The notes: generated by a model from the sequence alone, not told the origin. A stretch of 60,793 bases of DNA from Saprospiraceae bacterium (GCA_022844265.1 JALHMA010000003.1:1-60793); one strand, 5' to 3'; positions 27,529 through 38,061 are shown, counted from the stretch's first letter. A program made the numbers and translations.

Positions 27529-28386
27529 ATGAAAAACGACCCAACCCTCGCCCGTTATTCCGTCCGAAAAGCATCTGGCGAATTTGCGCCTTTTGACGAA
27601 ACCAAACTGCGCCGCTCGCTGCGCCGCTCCGGTGCGAACGACCACCTGATGAACCTGGTCTTGCAGGAAATCCGGGGGCAGGTCTATGACAACATGCCCA
27701 CCAAAGCCTTGTACAAATTGGCGTACAAGCTGCTCAAACGGCTCGACCGGCCCGTCGCCGACCGTTATTCGCTAAAGCAGGCAATGCAGGAGTTGGGCCC
27801 TTCGGGCTTTCCGTTCGAGCGTTTTTTTGCCGAAATCCTCAAATCGCAAGGGTATTCTGTCAAAACAGGCCTGCTTTTGAACGGAAAATGCATCACGCAT
27901 GAAATGGACGTAGTGGCCGAAAGCGAGACCGACCTGATATTTGTCGAATGTAAATACCACCCCTTGCCGGGCAGCGTGTCCGATGTGAAAGTGCCGCTTT
28001 ATCTCCATGCCCGTTTCCTCGATTTGGCGGCAAGCCCAAGCATTCAGCGCGATTTGGGCGGGCGAAACCTGCAATTTCGCATCGCCACCAACACCCGTTT
28101 TTCCGACGATGCGATGACCTACGGGCGCTGCGCCAAACTGCACCTCATCGCCTGGGACTATCCGATGGGCAAGGGCCTGCGAGAATTGATTGACGAAACG
28201 GGCCTGCACCCTGTCACCTGCATCTCATCGCTGGCCCGGCATGAAAAAACAGCGCTGCTCGAAAAAGGCGTCGTGCTGTGCAGACACCTGTCCGAACACC
28301 CGAAGATGCTGGGGAAAATTGGTGTTTCATCGGAGCGTGAAAAGGCAATTTTAAAGGAGGTGGAGGGGCTGTGCAGCGGAAAATAA
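27529..28386 (+). CDS. ATP-cone domain fused to Mrr-like restriction endonuclease domain
   Basis: YSVRKASGEFAPFDETKLRRSLRRSGA (ATP-cone) and HEMDVVAESETDLIFVECKYH (PD-(D/E)XK-like D..ExK). Confidence 0.75.
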   Translation: MKNDPTLARYSVRKASGEFAPFDETKLRRSLRRSGANDHLMNLVLQEIRGQVYDNMPTKALYKLAYKLLKRLDRPVADRYSLKQAMQELGPSGFPFERFFAEILKSQGYSVKTGLLLNGKCITHEMDVVAESETDLIFVECKYHPLPGSVSDVKVPLYLHARFLDLAASPSIQRDLGGRNLQFRIATNTRFSDDAMTYGRCAKLHLIAWDYPMGKGLRELIDETGLHPVTCISSLARHEKTALLEKGVVLCRHLSEHPKMLGKIGVSSEREKAILKEVEGLCSGK

Positions 28387-28501
28387 TAAAATCAAAACAT
28401 TGCGGAGGCAGCCAATTAAAACCTGAGCTGCTTCGAGGGAAAACGGGCTTGTGGAAACGAACTTTTCGCTTAATTTACAAAATCAAAAACATTATAACAT
28501 T

Positions 28502-29599
28502 ATGAAGTGGTCATTTTTCATCGGCAGAATTTCCGGTATCGGGCTGTACGTCCACTGGACTTTTTTCATCCTCATCGGCTGGATTTTCTTCAGCTATTAC
28601 CAGAAAAACCAGAGTACGGCGGAAGCGTTCATGGGCATCTGGTTTATCCTCGCCTTGTTTGGCTGCGTTGTCTTGCACGAGTTGGGGCACGCCTTCGCCG
28701 CCAAACGGTTCAACATCGTCACGAAGCAAATCACCTTGCTCCCCATCGGCGGGCTGGCGCAAATGGAAAAATTGCCGGAGAAACCCATGCAGGAACTCTG
28801 GGTGGCGATTGCCGGCCCCCTGGTCAACCTCGTCCTGGCCTTGCTGCTTTTCATCTACTTGGGCGCAACTTCCGGGTTCCCTTCCATTGAAACCTTGAAG
28901 GTGCTCGACGCTTCCAATTTCCTGTTCGGGCTGTTCACGGCGAACATCGTGCTGGCGGTGTTCAACCTCATCCCCGCCTTCCCGATGGACGGCGGGCGGG
29001 TGCTGCGGGCATTGCTTGCATTCAAATTCGAGCGGGGGAAGGCGACCCGGATTGCCGCCAACGTGGGGCAATTGCTCGCCATCGGTTTTGTTTTCCTGGG
29101 CTTTTTTTCCAATGTCTGGCTGGTGTTCATCGGCATTTTCATCTACGTGGGCGCAGAATCCGAGGCAGGGTACGAAGAGACGAAATCGGCGCTTTCGGGC
29201 ATTACGGTGAAGGATGCGCTCATGCGGCGGTTCACCCGCCTGCACCCCGCCGACCCCCTCCGCAAAGCCGTCGAAGCGCTGCTCAACGGGCAGGAACGGG
29301 AATTTATCGTAATGGAGGGCGATGTGGTGAAAGGTATTTTGACCAGAAACAGGCTGATACAAGGATTGGCGGATTATGGCGACAGCTCGCCCGTGTCCGA
29401 CTCCATGCGCAGCGATTTTGTCGCCTTGCGCCCCGATATGGCATTGGAAAAAATCTATCACGAAATGTTGAGCAACGGCTGCGAGGTGGCGCCAGTTTAC
29501 GACGGAGGGGCGTTGCTCGGCATCGTGGACAAGGAAAATGTCGAGGAGTTGCTGTTGGTTAGGAAGGCATTGAATCAGTTAAAACCGGCGGCGCAGTAG
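28502..29599 (+). CDS. Site-2 protease family protein (M50) with CBS domains
   Basis: HELGHAFAAKRFNI, NLIPAFPMDGGRVLRALLA; C-terminal CBS-like. Confidence 0.9.
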   Translation: MKWSFFIGRISGIGLYVHWTFFILIGWIFFSYYQKNQSTAEAFMGIWFILALFGCVVLHELGHAFAAKRFNIVTKQITLLPIGGLAQMEKLPEKPMQELWVAIAGPLVNLVLALLLFIYLGATSGFPSIETLKVLDASNFLFGLFTANIVLAVFNLIPAFPMDGGRVLRALLAFKFERGKATRIAANVGQLLAIGFVFLGFFSNVWLVFIGIFIYVGAESEAGYEETKSALSGITVKDALMRRFTRLHPADPLRKAVEALLNGQEREFIVMEGDVVKGILTRNRLIQGLADYGDSSPVSDSMRSDFVALRPDMALEKIYHEMLSNGCEVAPVYDGGALLGIVDKENVEELLLVRKALNQLKPAAQ

Positions 29600-29706
29600 T
29601 TGGAAAATGCGCCTCCTCTTTTTAAAAACAATAATCACCAACCATCGGGTTTATGGGAAACCCATCTGGCAGGATAAATTGCCTAAACTTGCGCCGCAAA
29701 TAATCC

Positions 29707-32409
29707 ATGTCAGAAAAAAATGCCTCTACAAAAATGTCAAATACCACCATCGTAGAAAATGAATTTCACAGCGTTGAAGCACACGAAGTTATTCGCATCT
29801 TAAATAGCACCCCGAAGGGGCTTTCCTCACGGGAAGCCGAGATTCGCCTTCAAAAGTTTGGCGCCAATGCCATCCCCAAAGGGGAAAAAACTTCTGCTTT
29901 TGGATTGTTTTTCAAGCAGTTCAAAGACCCTTTGCTCGTCCTGTTGATATTGGCTGGGATATTATCTGTTTTCATTGGCGAGGCTGTGGAGGGTGCAGCC
30001 ATGTTTATCATCGTTTTGTTAAATGCAATTTTGGGCTTTGTGCAGGAATATCAGGCCGAAAAAGCAATGGAGGCTTTACAAAAAATGGCGGCTCCGGAAG
30101 CGAAGGTTTTAAGGGATGGTGTGGAACAAAAAATACCGGCAAGCAAAATAGTGCCGGGGGATGTAATTCAATTAGTTGCCGGGGATATTGTTCCTGCCGA
30201 TGCCCGATTGACAGAGGTTGCCAGCCTTCAGGCTGATGAAGCCTCCTTGACCGGGGAATCCGTCCCGGCCCAGAAAAGCCTGATGCCGTGCCAGCCCGAA
30301 GCGCCGCTTGCCGACCAGCAAAGCATGGTTTTTATGGGCACGATTGTTACCTACGGTAAGGGAAAAGCCATTGTTGCAAGGACTGGGGTGAACACGGAAT
30401 TCGGAAAAATTTCTTTTTCCCTGCGGAGCACGAAAAAAGTCCAGACGCCCCTGCAAAAGAAATTCGACCAGTTGGCTCGCCACATAGGGATAGCGGCGGC
30501 AGTCCTTATCCTCATCGTTTTTGTATCCGGAATGGCAACGGGCACGCTTTCATTTTTGGAAATGCTGGTCTTTGCGCTGGCATTGGCAGTCGCCACCGTT
30601 CCAATAGCACTGCCTACCATCGTGACCATAGGTTTGTCAATAGGCAGTAAGCTCCTTGCCAAACTCAAAATGCTGATTAAGAAACTCCCGGCTGCCGAAA
30701 GCCTGGGAGCGGCGACCGTTATCTGCTCTGATAAAACAGGAACTATCACCCAAAACCGCATGTCGGTCACCGAGGTCTTTTTCAATGACCAAACCATCAG
30801 CATAGATGCTTCCGGTGTTTTTAGTGTTGGTGGCAAACCGATGAACCCGGCAGAAATGGAGGTTTTTTTCCGAATAGCTTACTTATGCAACGATGCAAAT
30901 GAAAACCGGAATGGAGGAGAGGAATCAGCACATGGCAACCCTACTGATATTGCACTGCTTGTTGCCAGTAAAAAAGCAAAATTCGAGCGTTCCCACTTCG
31001 AGCCGCATTTCAGGTTTACAGGTGAATTGCCGTTTGATTCCGACCGGAAAAAAGTGTCGGTGATTTATGAAAACAAGATTCACCACCGTACCGAGGCTTA
31101 CGTGAAAGGCGCTCCGGATTTCATGCTGGATTCCTGCACCCGGATTTATGAGAATGAGACGGTAAGACCATTGACGGATATTGACCGAAAAAAGATTTTA
31201 TCCGCCAATCAGCGATTTGCTGAAAATGCATTGCGGGTGATTGCTCTTGCCTACCGGGAAGTACCACTGAGCACTGAACATGAAATTGAAGCGATTGAAA
31301 AAGACCTCATATTCGTCGGTTTGGCAGGCATCATTGACCCGCCCAGGGAGGGCGTAAAAGAAGCGGTTGCCCGTTGCCACACGGCAGGCATTAAAGTAAT
31401 GATGATAACCGGCGACCATAAAACGACTGCGATTGCCATCGCCAAACAAATCGGTCTTTACAAAGAAGGCGATGTTTCGCTCACCGGAAAAGAAATAGAA
31501 GATATGCCGGAGAAGGATTTTGAAGCAATCATAGACAAGCTGAGCGTGGCTGCCAGGGTGCTGCCGATTCAGAAACTGAAAATCGTGGAAGCCCTCCAAA
31601 AGAAAGGGCACGTGGTTGCCATGACGGGCGATGGCATCAACGATGCCCCGGCGCTCAAAAAAGCGGATATCGGCATTGCAATGGGCATCACCGGAACGGA
31701 CGTGTCCAAGGAAGTAGCCAACGGAATTCTCCTGGATGACAATTTCACCACCATCGTCAATGCCGTACACGAGGGGCGCAATATTTATGACAAGATGGTT
31801 AAGTCTGCGAAATACCTCTTGTCTTGCAATACCGGGGAGATTTTGGTCATTTTGATAGCTATTTTGTTGCAGATGCCACTCCCCTTGATTCCGCTTCAAA
31901 TTTTGGTAATCAACCTCCTGACGGATGCGTTTCCTGCCCTGGGCCTGGGGTTCGAATCGGCAGAAGACGGCATTATGAAGCGCCGTCCGAGAAAGCCTGC
32001 CGAAAAACTCATAGATGGCAAAATGTTCGCCTCCATTGTCGTCATGGGGATTGTAATGGCATTAGGTACGCTTTACTTGTTCAATGAATACCTTTATAAA
32101 GGCTTGGACTATGCCCGGACAGTCGCCTTTACCACCCTGGTGTTCATCCAGATGTTTGCGGTGATGAGCAGCCGCTCGTTGATGCCGTCCCTCAAAAAAA
32201 TGAACCCATTCTCCAATGTATGGCTGCTGGGCGGCGTGACCCTTTCCATGCTGCTGCACCTGGTTTTGGTTTACTGGGCGCCGATGCAGCCCATATTCCA
32301 TACCGTACCCCTCCATTTGGAAGACTGGTGGAAAATTATTGCCGTTTCGAGCGTGGGATTTCTCGTCATGGAAATAAGCAAGGTGGTTTTAAAATTTAAA
32401 AAAACATGA
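29707..32409 (+). CDS. P-type ATPase, cation-transporting (plasma-membrane Ca2+/H+ type)
   Basis: CSDKTGTITQNRM, MITGDHKTTAIAIA, MTGDGINDAPALKKADIGIAMG. Confidence 0.95.
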   Translation: MSEKNASTKMSNTTIVENEFHSVEAHEVIRILNSTPKGLSSREAEIRLQKFGANAIPKGEKTSAFGLFFKQFKDPLLVLLILAGILSVFIGEAVEGAAMFIIVLLNAILGFVQEYQAEKAMEALQKMAAPEAKVLRDGVEQKIPASKIVPGDVIQLVAGDIVPADARLTEVASLQADEASLTGESVPAQKSLMPCQPEAPLADQQSMVFMGTIVTYGKGKAIVARTGVNTEFGKISFSLRSTKKVQTPLQKKFDQLARHIGIAAAVLILIVFVSGMATGTLSFLEMLVFALALAVATVPIALPTIVTIGLSIGSKLLAKLKMLIKKLPAAESLGAATVICSDKTGTITQNRMSVTEVFFNDQTISIDASGVFSVGGKPMNPAEMEVFFRIAYLCNDANENRNGGEESAHGNPTDIALLVASKKAKFERSHFEPHFRFTGELPFDSDRKKVSVIYENKIHHRTEAYVKGAPDFMLDSCTRIYENETVRPLTDIDRKKILSANQRFAENALRVIALAYREVPLSTEHEIEAIEKDLIFVGLAGIIDPPREGVKEAVARCHTAGIKVMMITGDHKTTAIAIAKQIGLYKEGDVSLTGKEIEDMPEKDFEAIIDKLSVAARVLPIQKLKIVEALQKKGHVVAMTGDGINDAPALKKADIGIAMGITGTDVSKEVANGILLDDNFTTIVNAVHEGRNIYDKMVKSAKYLLSCNTGEILVILIAILLQMPLPLIPLQILVINLLTDAFPALGLGFESAEDGIMKRRPRKPAEKLIDGKMFASIVVMGIVMALGTLYLFNEYLYKGLDYARTVAFTTLVFIQMFAVMSSRSLMPSLKKMNPFSNVWLLGGVTLSMLLHLVLVYWAPMQPIFHTVPLHLEDWWKIIAVSSVGFLVMEISKVVLKFKKT

Positions 32410-33398
32410 CTGTAACCTTCTTTTCCACGAAATCTTATGACCGCGAGTATTTCGAGCGACGCAACTCGGACCATCACATACTGCGCTTTTTGGAAACGCC
32501 ACTCACCGAACAGACGGCTCAATTAGCCGCCGGGAGCAAGGCTGTTTGCATTTTCGTCAACGACCGTTGCAATGCAGATGCGATTAAAACCTTGAATGAG
32601 AAGGGAATTCGCCTCATCGCCTTGCGCTGTGCGGGTTTCAACAATGTGGACATGGCTGCCGCAAAAGCGCATGGCATGACGGTCGTGCGTGTGCCCGCTT
32701 ATTCGCCCCACGCGGTGGCGGAACACGCGGTCGCGCTCATGCTCACGCTCAACCGCAAGACGCACAAAGCCTACAACCGGGTGCGCGAGGGAAATTTCTC
32801 GTTGGAACGGCTGACGGGTTTCGACCTGCATGGGAAAACGGTGGGCGTCGTCGGCACAGGAAAAATCGGCTCCGTGTTCGCGCAAATCATGCTCGGCTTC
32901 GGTTGCCGCGTGTTGGCTTATGATATTTTTGAAAATCAGGAACTTATAGCCAAGGGTGTGCGCTACGTTCCGCTCGGCGAATTGCTTTCCGCTTCCGGTA
33001 TTGTCTCGCTGCATTGCCCTTTGAACGACCAAACGCACCACCTCGTCAACGCCGAATCTTTGAAAAAAATGAGGCCCGGCGCCATGCTCATCAATACTGG
33101 GCGCGGCGCGCTGATGGACACTCGGGCTACCCTCGTCGCGCTGAAATCCGGGCGCCTCGGCTATCTTGGCATCGACGTGTACGAGCAAGAGGAAAATCTA
33201 TTCTTCCAAGACCATTCGGAGACCATTATTCAGGACGAACTCATCCTGCGCCTCATGTCCTTCCCCAACGTGCTCATCACGGCGCATCAGGCATTCTTTA
33301 CCGACGAGGCGTTGTCGGAAATTGCCCGCGTGACCTTGCAAAACATCTCGGATTTTGAAGCGGGAAAACCGTTGGAAAATGAAGTAAAAATTCAGTAA
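32406..33398 (+). CDS. D-2-hydroxyacid dehydrogenase (D-lactate dehydrogenase-like)
   Basis: GKTVGVVGTGKIGSVFAQIMLGFGCRVLAYD, HCPLNDQTHHLVN, NTGRGALMD; overlaps P-type ATPase stop. Confidence 0.92.
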   Translation: MTVTFFSTKSYDREYFERRNSDHHILRFLETPLTEQTAQLAAGSKAVCIFVNDRCNADAIKTLNEKGIRLIALRCAGFNNVDMAAAKAHGMTVVRVPAYSPHAVAEHAVALMLTLNRKTHKAYNRVREGNFSLERLTGFDLHGKTVGVVGTGKIGSVFAQIMLGFGCRVLAYDIFENQELIAKGVRYVPLGELLSASGIVSLHCPLNDQTHHLVNAESLKKMRPGAMLINTGRGALMDTRATLVALKSGRLGYLGIDVYEQEENLFFQDHSETIIQDELILRLMSFPNVLITAHQAFFTDEALSEIARVTLQNISDFEAGKPLENEVKIQ

Positions 33399-33424
33399 AT
33401 CTGCGTTTTGCTTCCTGCATCGCC

Positions 33425-34618
33425 TTGCCACGACCAATTCTTTCGACCCTGCTGCACAACTGTAAAACCCTTTGCCGCATTTCACGACATCAAGGACGAG
33501 ACCGAGCGCAAGTTCTACCCGCAGGTGATGGAGAAAAGCCAGGTACTTGCCCGATTTGCAAGATGGACCTGGTTTGGGTGGAGGTTGACCCAACCCAGAA
33601 AGCGGGCGAGTTGAAGTTGAGCGACCAGCAAATCCGGCTGGCGAACATCCAGACCGACACCGTGCGCCTCCGTCCGCTCGGCGAGGAAATCACCCTTTCG
33701 GCTACGTTGAAGGAAAACCAGAACCTCGTGAACGTAGTCACGTCGAGGATTGCGGGCAAGGTCGAGCGGCTTTTAATCCGAAACATCGGCGAACCCGTGC
33801 AGGCAGGGCAAGCAGTTTTTGAGCTGTACAGCGAGGAACTTACCTCCACCCAACAGGACTACCTACTGGCATTGCAGAGCAAAAAACGTTACGCAGATAC
33901 TGACCCAAACTTCGCCCGCATTGCCGATGCTTCCCGCAACAAACTCTTGCTCTGGGGCATGACCAAGGGCCAAATCGCCGACCTCGAACAAAGCGGCAAG
34001 CCCGGCAACACCCTTACTTTTTACAGCAAGTACAGCGGCATCACTACCGAGGTCAGCGTTGCCGAGGGCGATGAGGGTTCGCCCATGCTGCGCCTCGCCA
34101 ACCTGAACACGCTTTGGGCGGAGACACAGCTTTGCGTCAGCGACCTCCCGTTTTTGGGCAAGACCGGGGGCGTTGGTGGAATTCCCTTCCATCTCCGACC
34201 AGAAGCTGCAGGGCAAGGTCAGTTTCGTGAACCCCTCGCTCGAAGCCTCTTCCAAAATCGTGATGGTTCGGGCGGAAACCCCAACCCCGGCGGCAATTAC
34301 CAGCCGGGGACGCAGGCATGGATGACGCTGAAAGGAAGAGTCCGAAATGCCATCGCCTTTCCGACCAATGTGCTCATCGGGGGAAAGAACGGCACGACCG
34401 TCTGGCTGAAAATCAAAGCGGCGCATTTGAGAGCCGCATGGCGGAGACCGGCACGACGAACCGGGATTTCACGGTAATCAAAGCGGGCTTGGAGGCGGGT
34501 GAGATGGTTGTCGTCTCTGAGGCTTACTTGTTATACACAACGAGCTGGTTTTCAAGAAGGGGGCGAAACCGATGGCGGGGCATGATATGGGGGGCGGTGG
34601 AGGGCATGAGTGGCATTG
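33425..34618 (+). pseudogene. RND efflux periplasmic adaptor (CusB-like) with frameshifts
   Basis: GTCPICKMDLV heavy-metal-binding motif and LSDQQIRLANIQTDTV; homology switches frame near 34165 and again toward 34430. Confidence 0.75.
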
Positions 34619-34619
34619 A

Positions 34620-34695
34620 GAAAATGAGAAAGTTGAGAATATCGAGAATTTGCCCACGTTCGATTTTCTCAACTTTCTCAACTTTCTCATTTTCT
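34620..34695. repeat. Long imperfect inverted repeat of GAGAAAGTT words
   Basis: GAGAAAATGAGAAAGTTGAGAATATCGAGAA ... TTCTCAACTTTCTCAACTTTCTCATTTTCTC. Confidence 0.8.
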
Positions 34696-36983
34696 CACCG
34701 CTTGGAATACATTCCGTGCTGTGTGCATTCAAAAAGTGTTTCCAGCATCCTGTCCACCGTCGCACGGCTCAAGCCGTAGCCCTCGCCAATCTCGACGGCA
34801 TCTTTTCTGCGAAATTCGGGAGGCAGGTTTTCGATGAACTGCCGCTTGTTGTTCGGCAGGTTATTGAAGGCTGCCATGCCTGACTTGGGTAGCTTTTCGA
34901 GTAAAAAAAGGGTGTGATGGATGAATACGTTTGCCAGCTTTTGAACGGTTTCGTAATCAGTTTCCGAGCAATAAATAACGGTAGTCGTGTCCCGCCGCTC
35001 GAACTTTCGGAGCGCCGAAAAAGTCATTGCCATTCGGAAGAAAATGACGCCCATACGGAACACGGATGCCAACGCATCGTCGCCGTTCAGCAGATAAGTT
35101 TCCTTGAGCAATCGCTGGAAGGTCTCGAAATGGTGCGCCCACTGGCTGCGGCTGAAGTGAAATTCGGTCGGGTGGGCAGCGAGAAAATTGTGCATTTCGA
35201 CCACCTCCTGCGAGCGCTCCCGAAAGTATTCCGTCAGGTTGACGCTGCCCTGCTGTGGCGAAACATCTCGCCAATGCGGTTTCACGGCGAAGATGTAAAA
35301 CAGGAACCGGGAGAACAGCCCGTCCTCGCTCGATGGGATTAGGCGCAGCACTTGGTTCGGTGTTCCCGATAGCGCAATGGAGAGCCGTGGTGACTCCAGT
35401 TCCATGAACTCGACGACGGATTTCCGGGAATTGGCGTCGTCCTCGTGGCTGAAGCATTTGCGCATCAGGTCGGAGTATTTGCCCCAATCCTGTTGGAGGA
35501 CGTTACCCAGCGTGTCGGCTTCCGTTTCGCAGAGGATGCCGGAGCCGCCGTTATCAGCGAGGTGCTGGCGGAACATGGCGGCGCTGGTATTGGCGGGGAT
35601 GAACAGGAGCTTGACGGGCGGCTTGACGGGTTCGTTTTCTTCCGCCGCTTCAAAAAGCGCCGTCGGTTTTTTGCTTTTCAGCAATCGGCTTTGGCGACGG
35701 TTGTACTCGATGAGGTCTTTTTTGTACTTGTCGAAGGCGGTTTTGCTCTGCTCTTTGAGCGATTTGTGAAGCCCGTTGCCGAGGTGCTTGGCAAAAGTCA
35801 TCACCGACTTGCTGCTGGCGGGCGGGGCGAGGATGAAGGAATAGAGGTTCGGGAAAAATTCCCGGCGGTCGTAAACGCCTTTCGTGGCCGGGATGCAGCC
35901 GGAAAGGATGGAAATGGCGGCGGTGAGAAAAACGTCCCGCTCCCGTGGGTCTTCCAGCAGGGCGCAAGGCTCTCGGAGCAAGGCGGGCAGGTCGGGGAAA
36001 ATTTCGTCCGGGAAGATGGGCGTGTTGTGGAGTTGGGTGTAAAAATCTTCGGTTGGTGTCCCCTTCGAGCCATGCTCGACAGGGTGGTGCTTGTAGGCAC
36101 TTGCGACGGTGGCGATGACCTCCCGACGAGGCAGGTCGGAGAAGTTTTCCAAAGCAAAATCGAGGGTATCGGTTTCAGTGACGCCCGCTCGGTTGGCGTT
36201 GTTGCTAAACAAGTAGAGGAAGTTGTTGCGGTTGCCCTCAATGTAGTCGGACTGGCATTGGGTTTGGGTGAAAATCTGTTGCAGCCCACTTGTCTTTGGC
36301 AATACATCCTTGGTGGCTTTCCCTTTTTTCGTGGACGGCTCTCTATCGGGATGACAAAAAAGGTGCGTGGACGGGTTCCCTTCGGGAATGGTAAGGGGCG
36401 GAGGGCAATCGGCGAGGACGGGAAAAACCTCTCTGTCAGTTTTAACCCAAGCATCGGGGTCGTGGGAAAGAAAACAAAGGCGGGTGATGTCCTTGCCGGA
36501 GCGGTCGAGCAGCCCCCCTCCGGCTCCCCCAAATTGGGGGGAGAGCAAGTCTGTGTAATATTTCGCCACTTGCCGAAAGGCTTCTTCGTGACATTCTTGT
36601 TTGCTGTCCACCCGAACGATGACTTTGTAGCCGTTGCCACTCGGCGAAGTGAAGCCAGCGCAAGCGAAGCGGTCTTGGCGAGCTTCCTGTTTCAGCCCTT
36701 CCAATTGTACCTTTTCCAATTTGTCAAAATCGAGGATGACCAACTGCGTGTATTCCACCAGGTGTTCAAGGGTGCGACCGCCGTTGAAATTGCCGGACGG
36801 CGTAAAAGCGGGCAACTGCTTTTTGAGCTTGTCGGCTTTGGCTTTGTTGCTCCGCTGGAGGGCAAGGCGGATTTGGGCAACCTCGGTTTTGAAGTGGTTG
36901 CCTTTAATCGCCCCGATGATTTGCTCCAGGGTGCGGTGCCCGGCGACTTTGGTGAAATGGTAAAAAAGTGTGAGTTGTTGCAT
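34695..36983 (-). CDS. BT4734/VirE_N-like domain plus DUF3987 protein
   Basis: N-term LVILDFDKLEKVQLEGLKQEARQDRFACAGFTSPSGNGYKVIVRVDS; C-term DUF3987-like ILSGCIPATKGVYDRREFFPNLYSFILAPPASSKS. Confidence 0.8.
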   Translation of the reverse strand: MQQLTLFYHFTKVAGHRTLEQIIGAIKGNHFKTEVAQIRLALQRSNKAKADKLKKQLPAFTPSGNFNGGRTLEHLVEYTQLVILDFDKLEKVQLEGLKQEARQDRFACAGFTSPSGNGYKVIVRVDSKQECHEEAFRQVAKYYTDLLSPQFGGAGGGLLDRSGKDITRLCFLSHDPDAWVKTDREVFPVLADCPPPLTIPEGNPSTHLFCHPDREPSTKKGKATKDVLPKTSGLQQIFTQTQCQSDYIEGNRNNFLYLFSNNANRAGVTETDTLDFALENFSDLPRREVIATVASAYKHHPVEHGSKGTPTEDFYTQLHNTPIFPDEIFPDLPALLREPCALLEDPRERDVFLTAAISILSGCIPATKGVYDRREFFPNLYSFILAPPASSKSVMTFAKHLGNGLHKSLKEQSKTAFDKYKKDLIEYNRRQSRLLKSKKPTALFEAAEENEPVKPPVKLLFIPANTSAAMFRQHLADNGGSGILCETEADTLGNVLQQDWGKYSDLMRKCFSHEDDANSRKSVVEFMELESPRLSIALSGTPNQVLRLIPSSEDGLFSRFLFYIFAVKPHWRDVSPQQGSVNLTEYFRERSQEVVEMHNFLAAHPTEFHFSRSQWAHHFETFQRLLKETYLLNGDDALASVFRMGVIFFRMAMTFSALRKFERRDTTTVIYCSETDYETVQKLANVFIHHTLFLLEKLPKSGMAAFNNLPNNKRQFIENLPPEFRRKDAVEIGEGYGLSRATVDRMLETLFECTQHGMYSKR

Positions 36984-37010
36984 GGCGAGGTGGTCGTCGG
37001 AAATGGAAGG

Positions 37011-37631
37011 TCAGACAAAAAGTGCGGCTACGGTCGTTGCCGGAAGTGCGACAGCATTGGAAGCTGGCGGTGCCGGAACGGGCTTGGGCTGCAAGGGAAA
37101 CGGCACGGCATCGGAGTTGATGTAGGTGTCGGGGTCAGAGGAACAGTAGCAGCCGTCCGTGACCCTAAACCCGGCAGATGTGAGTGAAAGCCCAACTGTT
37201 TCGGTGAAATGCTGGTACACCCGGTTGAAGCTCCGCTGGTGCTGGTGGGCTTCGGTTTCGACGGGAACGAGCAGGACAATTGCGTTCCCAGCGATGTTGC
37301 GGAAGCAGGCGTAAACCTGCGGGTCGGCGATGATGGATTGGCGGGTTTCGGCAATGTCCCGTTCCCTCAGCGGGTTGGTTTCCAGCATGACGAAGCGGGA
37401 GTATTGCACGAGGTCGTCCTTGCGGCGCAACACGAGGAAACGCCCAGCCGGGGTGAAATAGGGCAGTTGGAACAATAGCTGGTCGGCCCAGTCGTCCTTG
37501 CCGTCGAACAATAGTTGGCGGTAGTTTTCGACGATTTCACGGTCGGTGCCTTTTTGGATTTGGAGAAGGATGTTGCTCAATGGACGGTTCGCCGTGAGCT
37601 GCTGGTTGCGAAAAACGGATACGGTGGTCAT
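37011..37631 (-). CDS. BT4734-like domain protein, short paralog
   Basis: QLPYFTPAGRFLVLRRKDDLVQYSRFVMLETN... parallels the N-term of the neighbouring DUF3987 gene. Confidence 0.6.
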   Translation of the reverse strand: MTTVSVFRNQQLTANRPLSNILLQIQKGTDREIVENYRQLLFDGKDDWADQLLFQLPYFTPAGRFLVLRRKDDLVQYSRFVMLETNPLRERDIAETRQSIIADPQVYACFRNIAGNAIVLLVPVETEAHQHQRSFNRVYQHFTETVGLSLTSAGFRVTDGCYCSSDPDTYINSDAVPFPLQPKPVPAPPASNAVALPATTVAALFV

Positions 37632-37695
37632 GGCAAGATGAGTTTTGAGTGATGAATTAAGAGTTATTGAGTTGTGCCGCTTTTGGCGGCGAGAA

Positions 37696-37938
37696 TTAAT
37701 GCCTGTGGCGCTTCAACAGATGGTGGATTTCGGTTTCCTGGTAGTAGATTTTCTTCCCGATTTTGGTGAAGGGCAGTATGCCTTTTTCCCGCCAGGCGGC
37801 AGCGGTGTTCTTGCTGATTTTCAGCATCCGGATGATGTCGCTATTGTCGAGCAACTCGCCAGACTGGTCGCCAGCGTCCAGCGTATGCCGGATGGCATCA
37901 AGGCGCTGGATGATTTGATTGAATTGCTCGTCGGACAT
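37696..37938 (-). CDS. Helix-turn-helix (excisionase-like) protein
   Basis: ILKISKNTAAAWREKGILPFTKIGKKIYYQETEIHHLLKRHRH. Confidence 0.85.
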   Translation of the reverse strand: MSDEQFNQIIQRLDAIRHTLDAGDQSGELLDNSDIIRMLKISKNTAAAWREKGILPFTKIGKKIYYQETEIHHLLKRHRH

Positions 37939-38003
37939 GCGGTTAAGTCAGGTTGTGGTTGAAATGTGCAAGCAAAAGTAGGCGGAGGGAAAACCACATG
38001 GCA

Positions 38004-38023
38004 GTTGTACAAGGTGGTGCAAC
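38004..38023 (+). promoter_or_regulatory. 20-bp dyad GTTGTACAAGGTGGTGCAAC
   Basis: Upstream of the 37938 HTH gene; mirror copy at 39481-39500. Confidence 0.6.
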
Positions 38024-38061
38024 CAAAGGTTAAGACGTTGATTTACAATGGATTGCGGAGA

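Noticed and set aside
35445-37187. 580-aa + strand ORF
   Set aside because: Antisense to the DUF3987/BT4734 genes, which have recognisable domains; shadow ORF of GC-rich codons.
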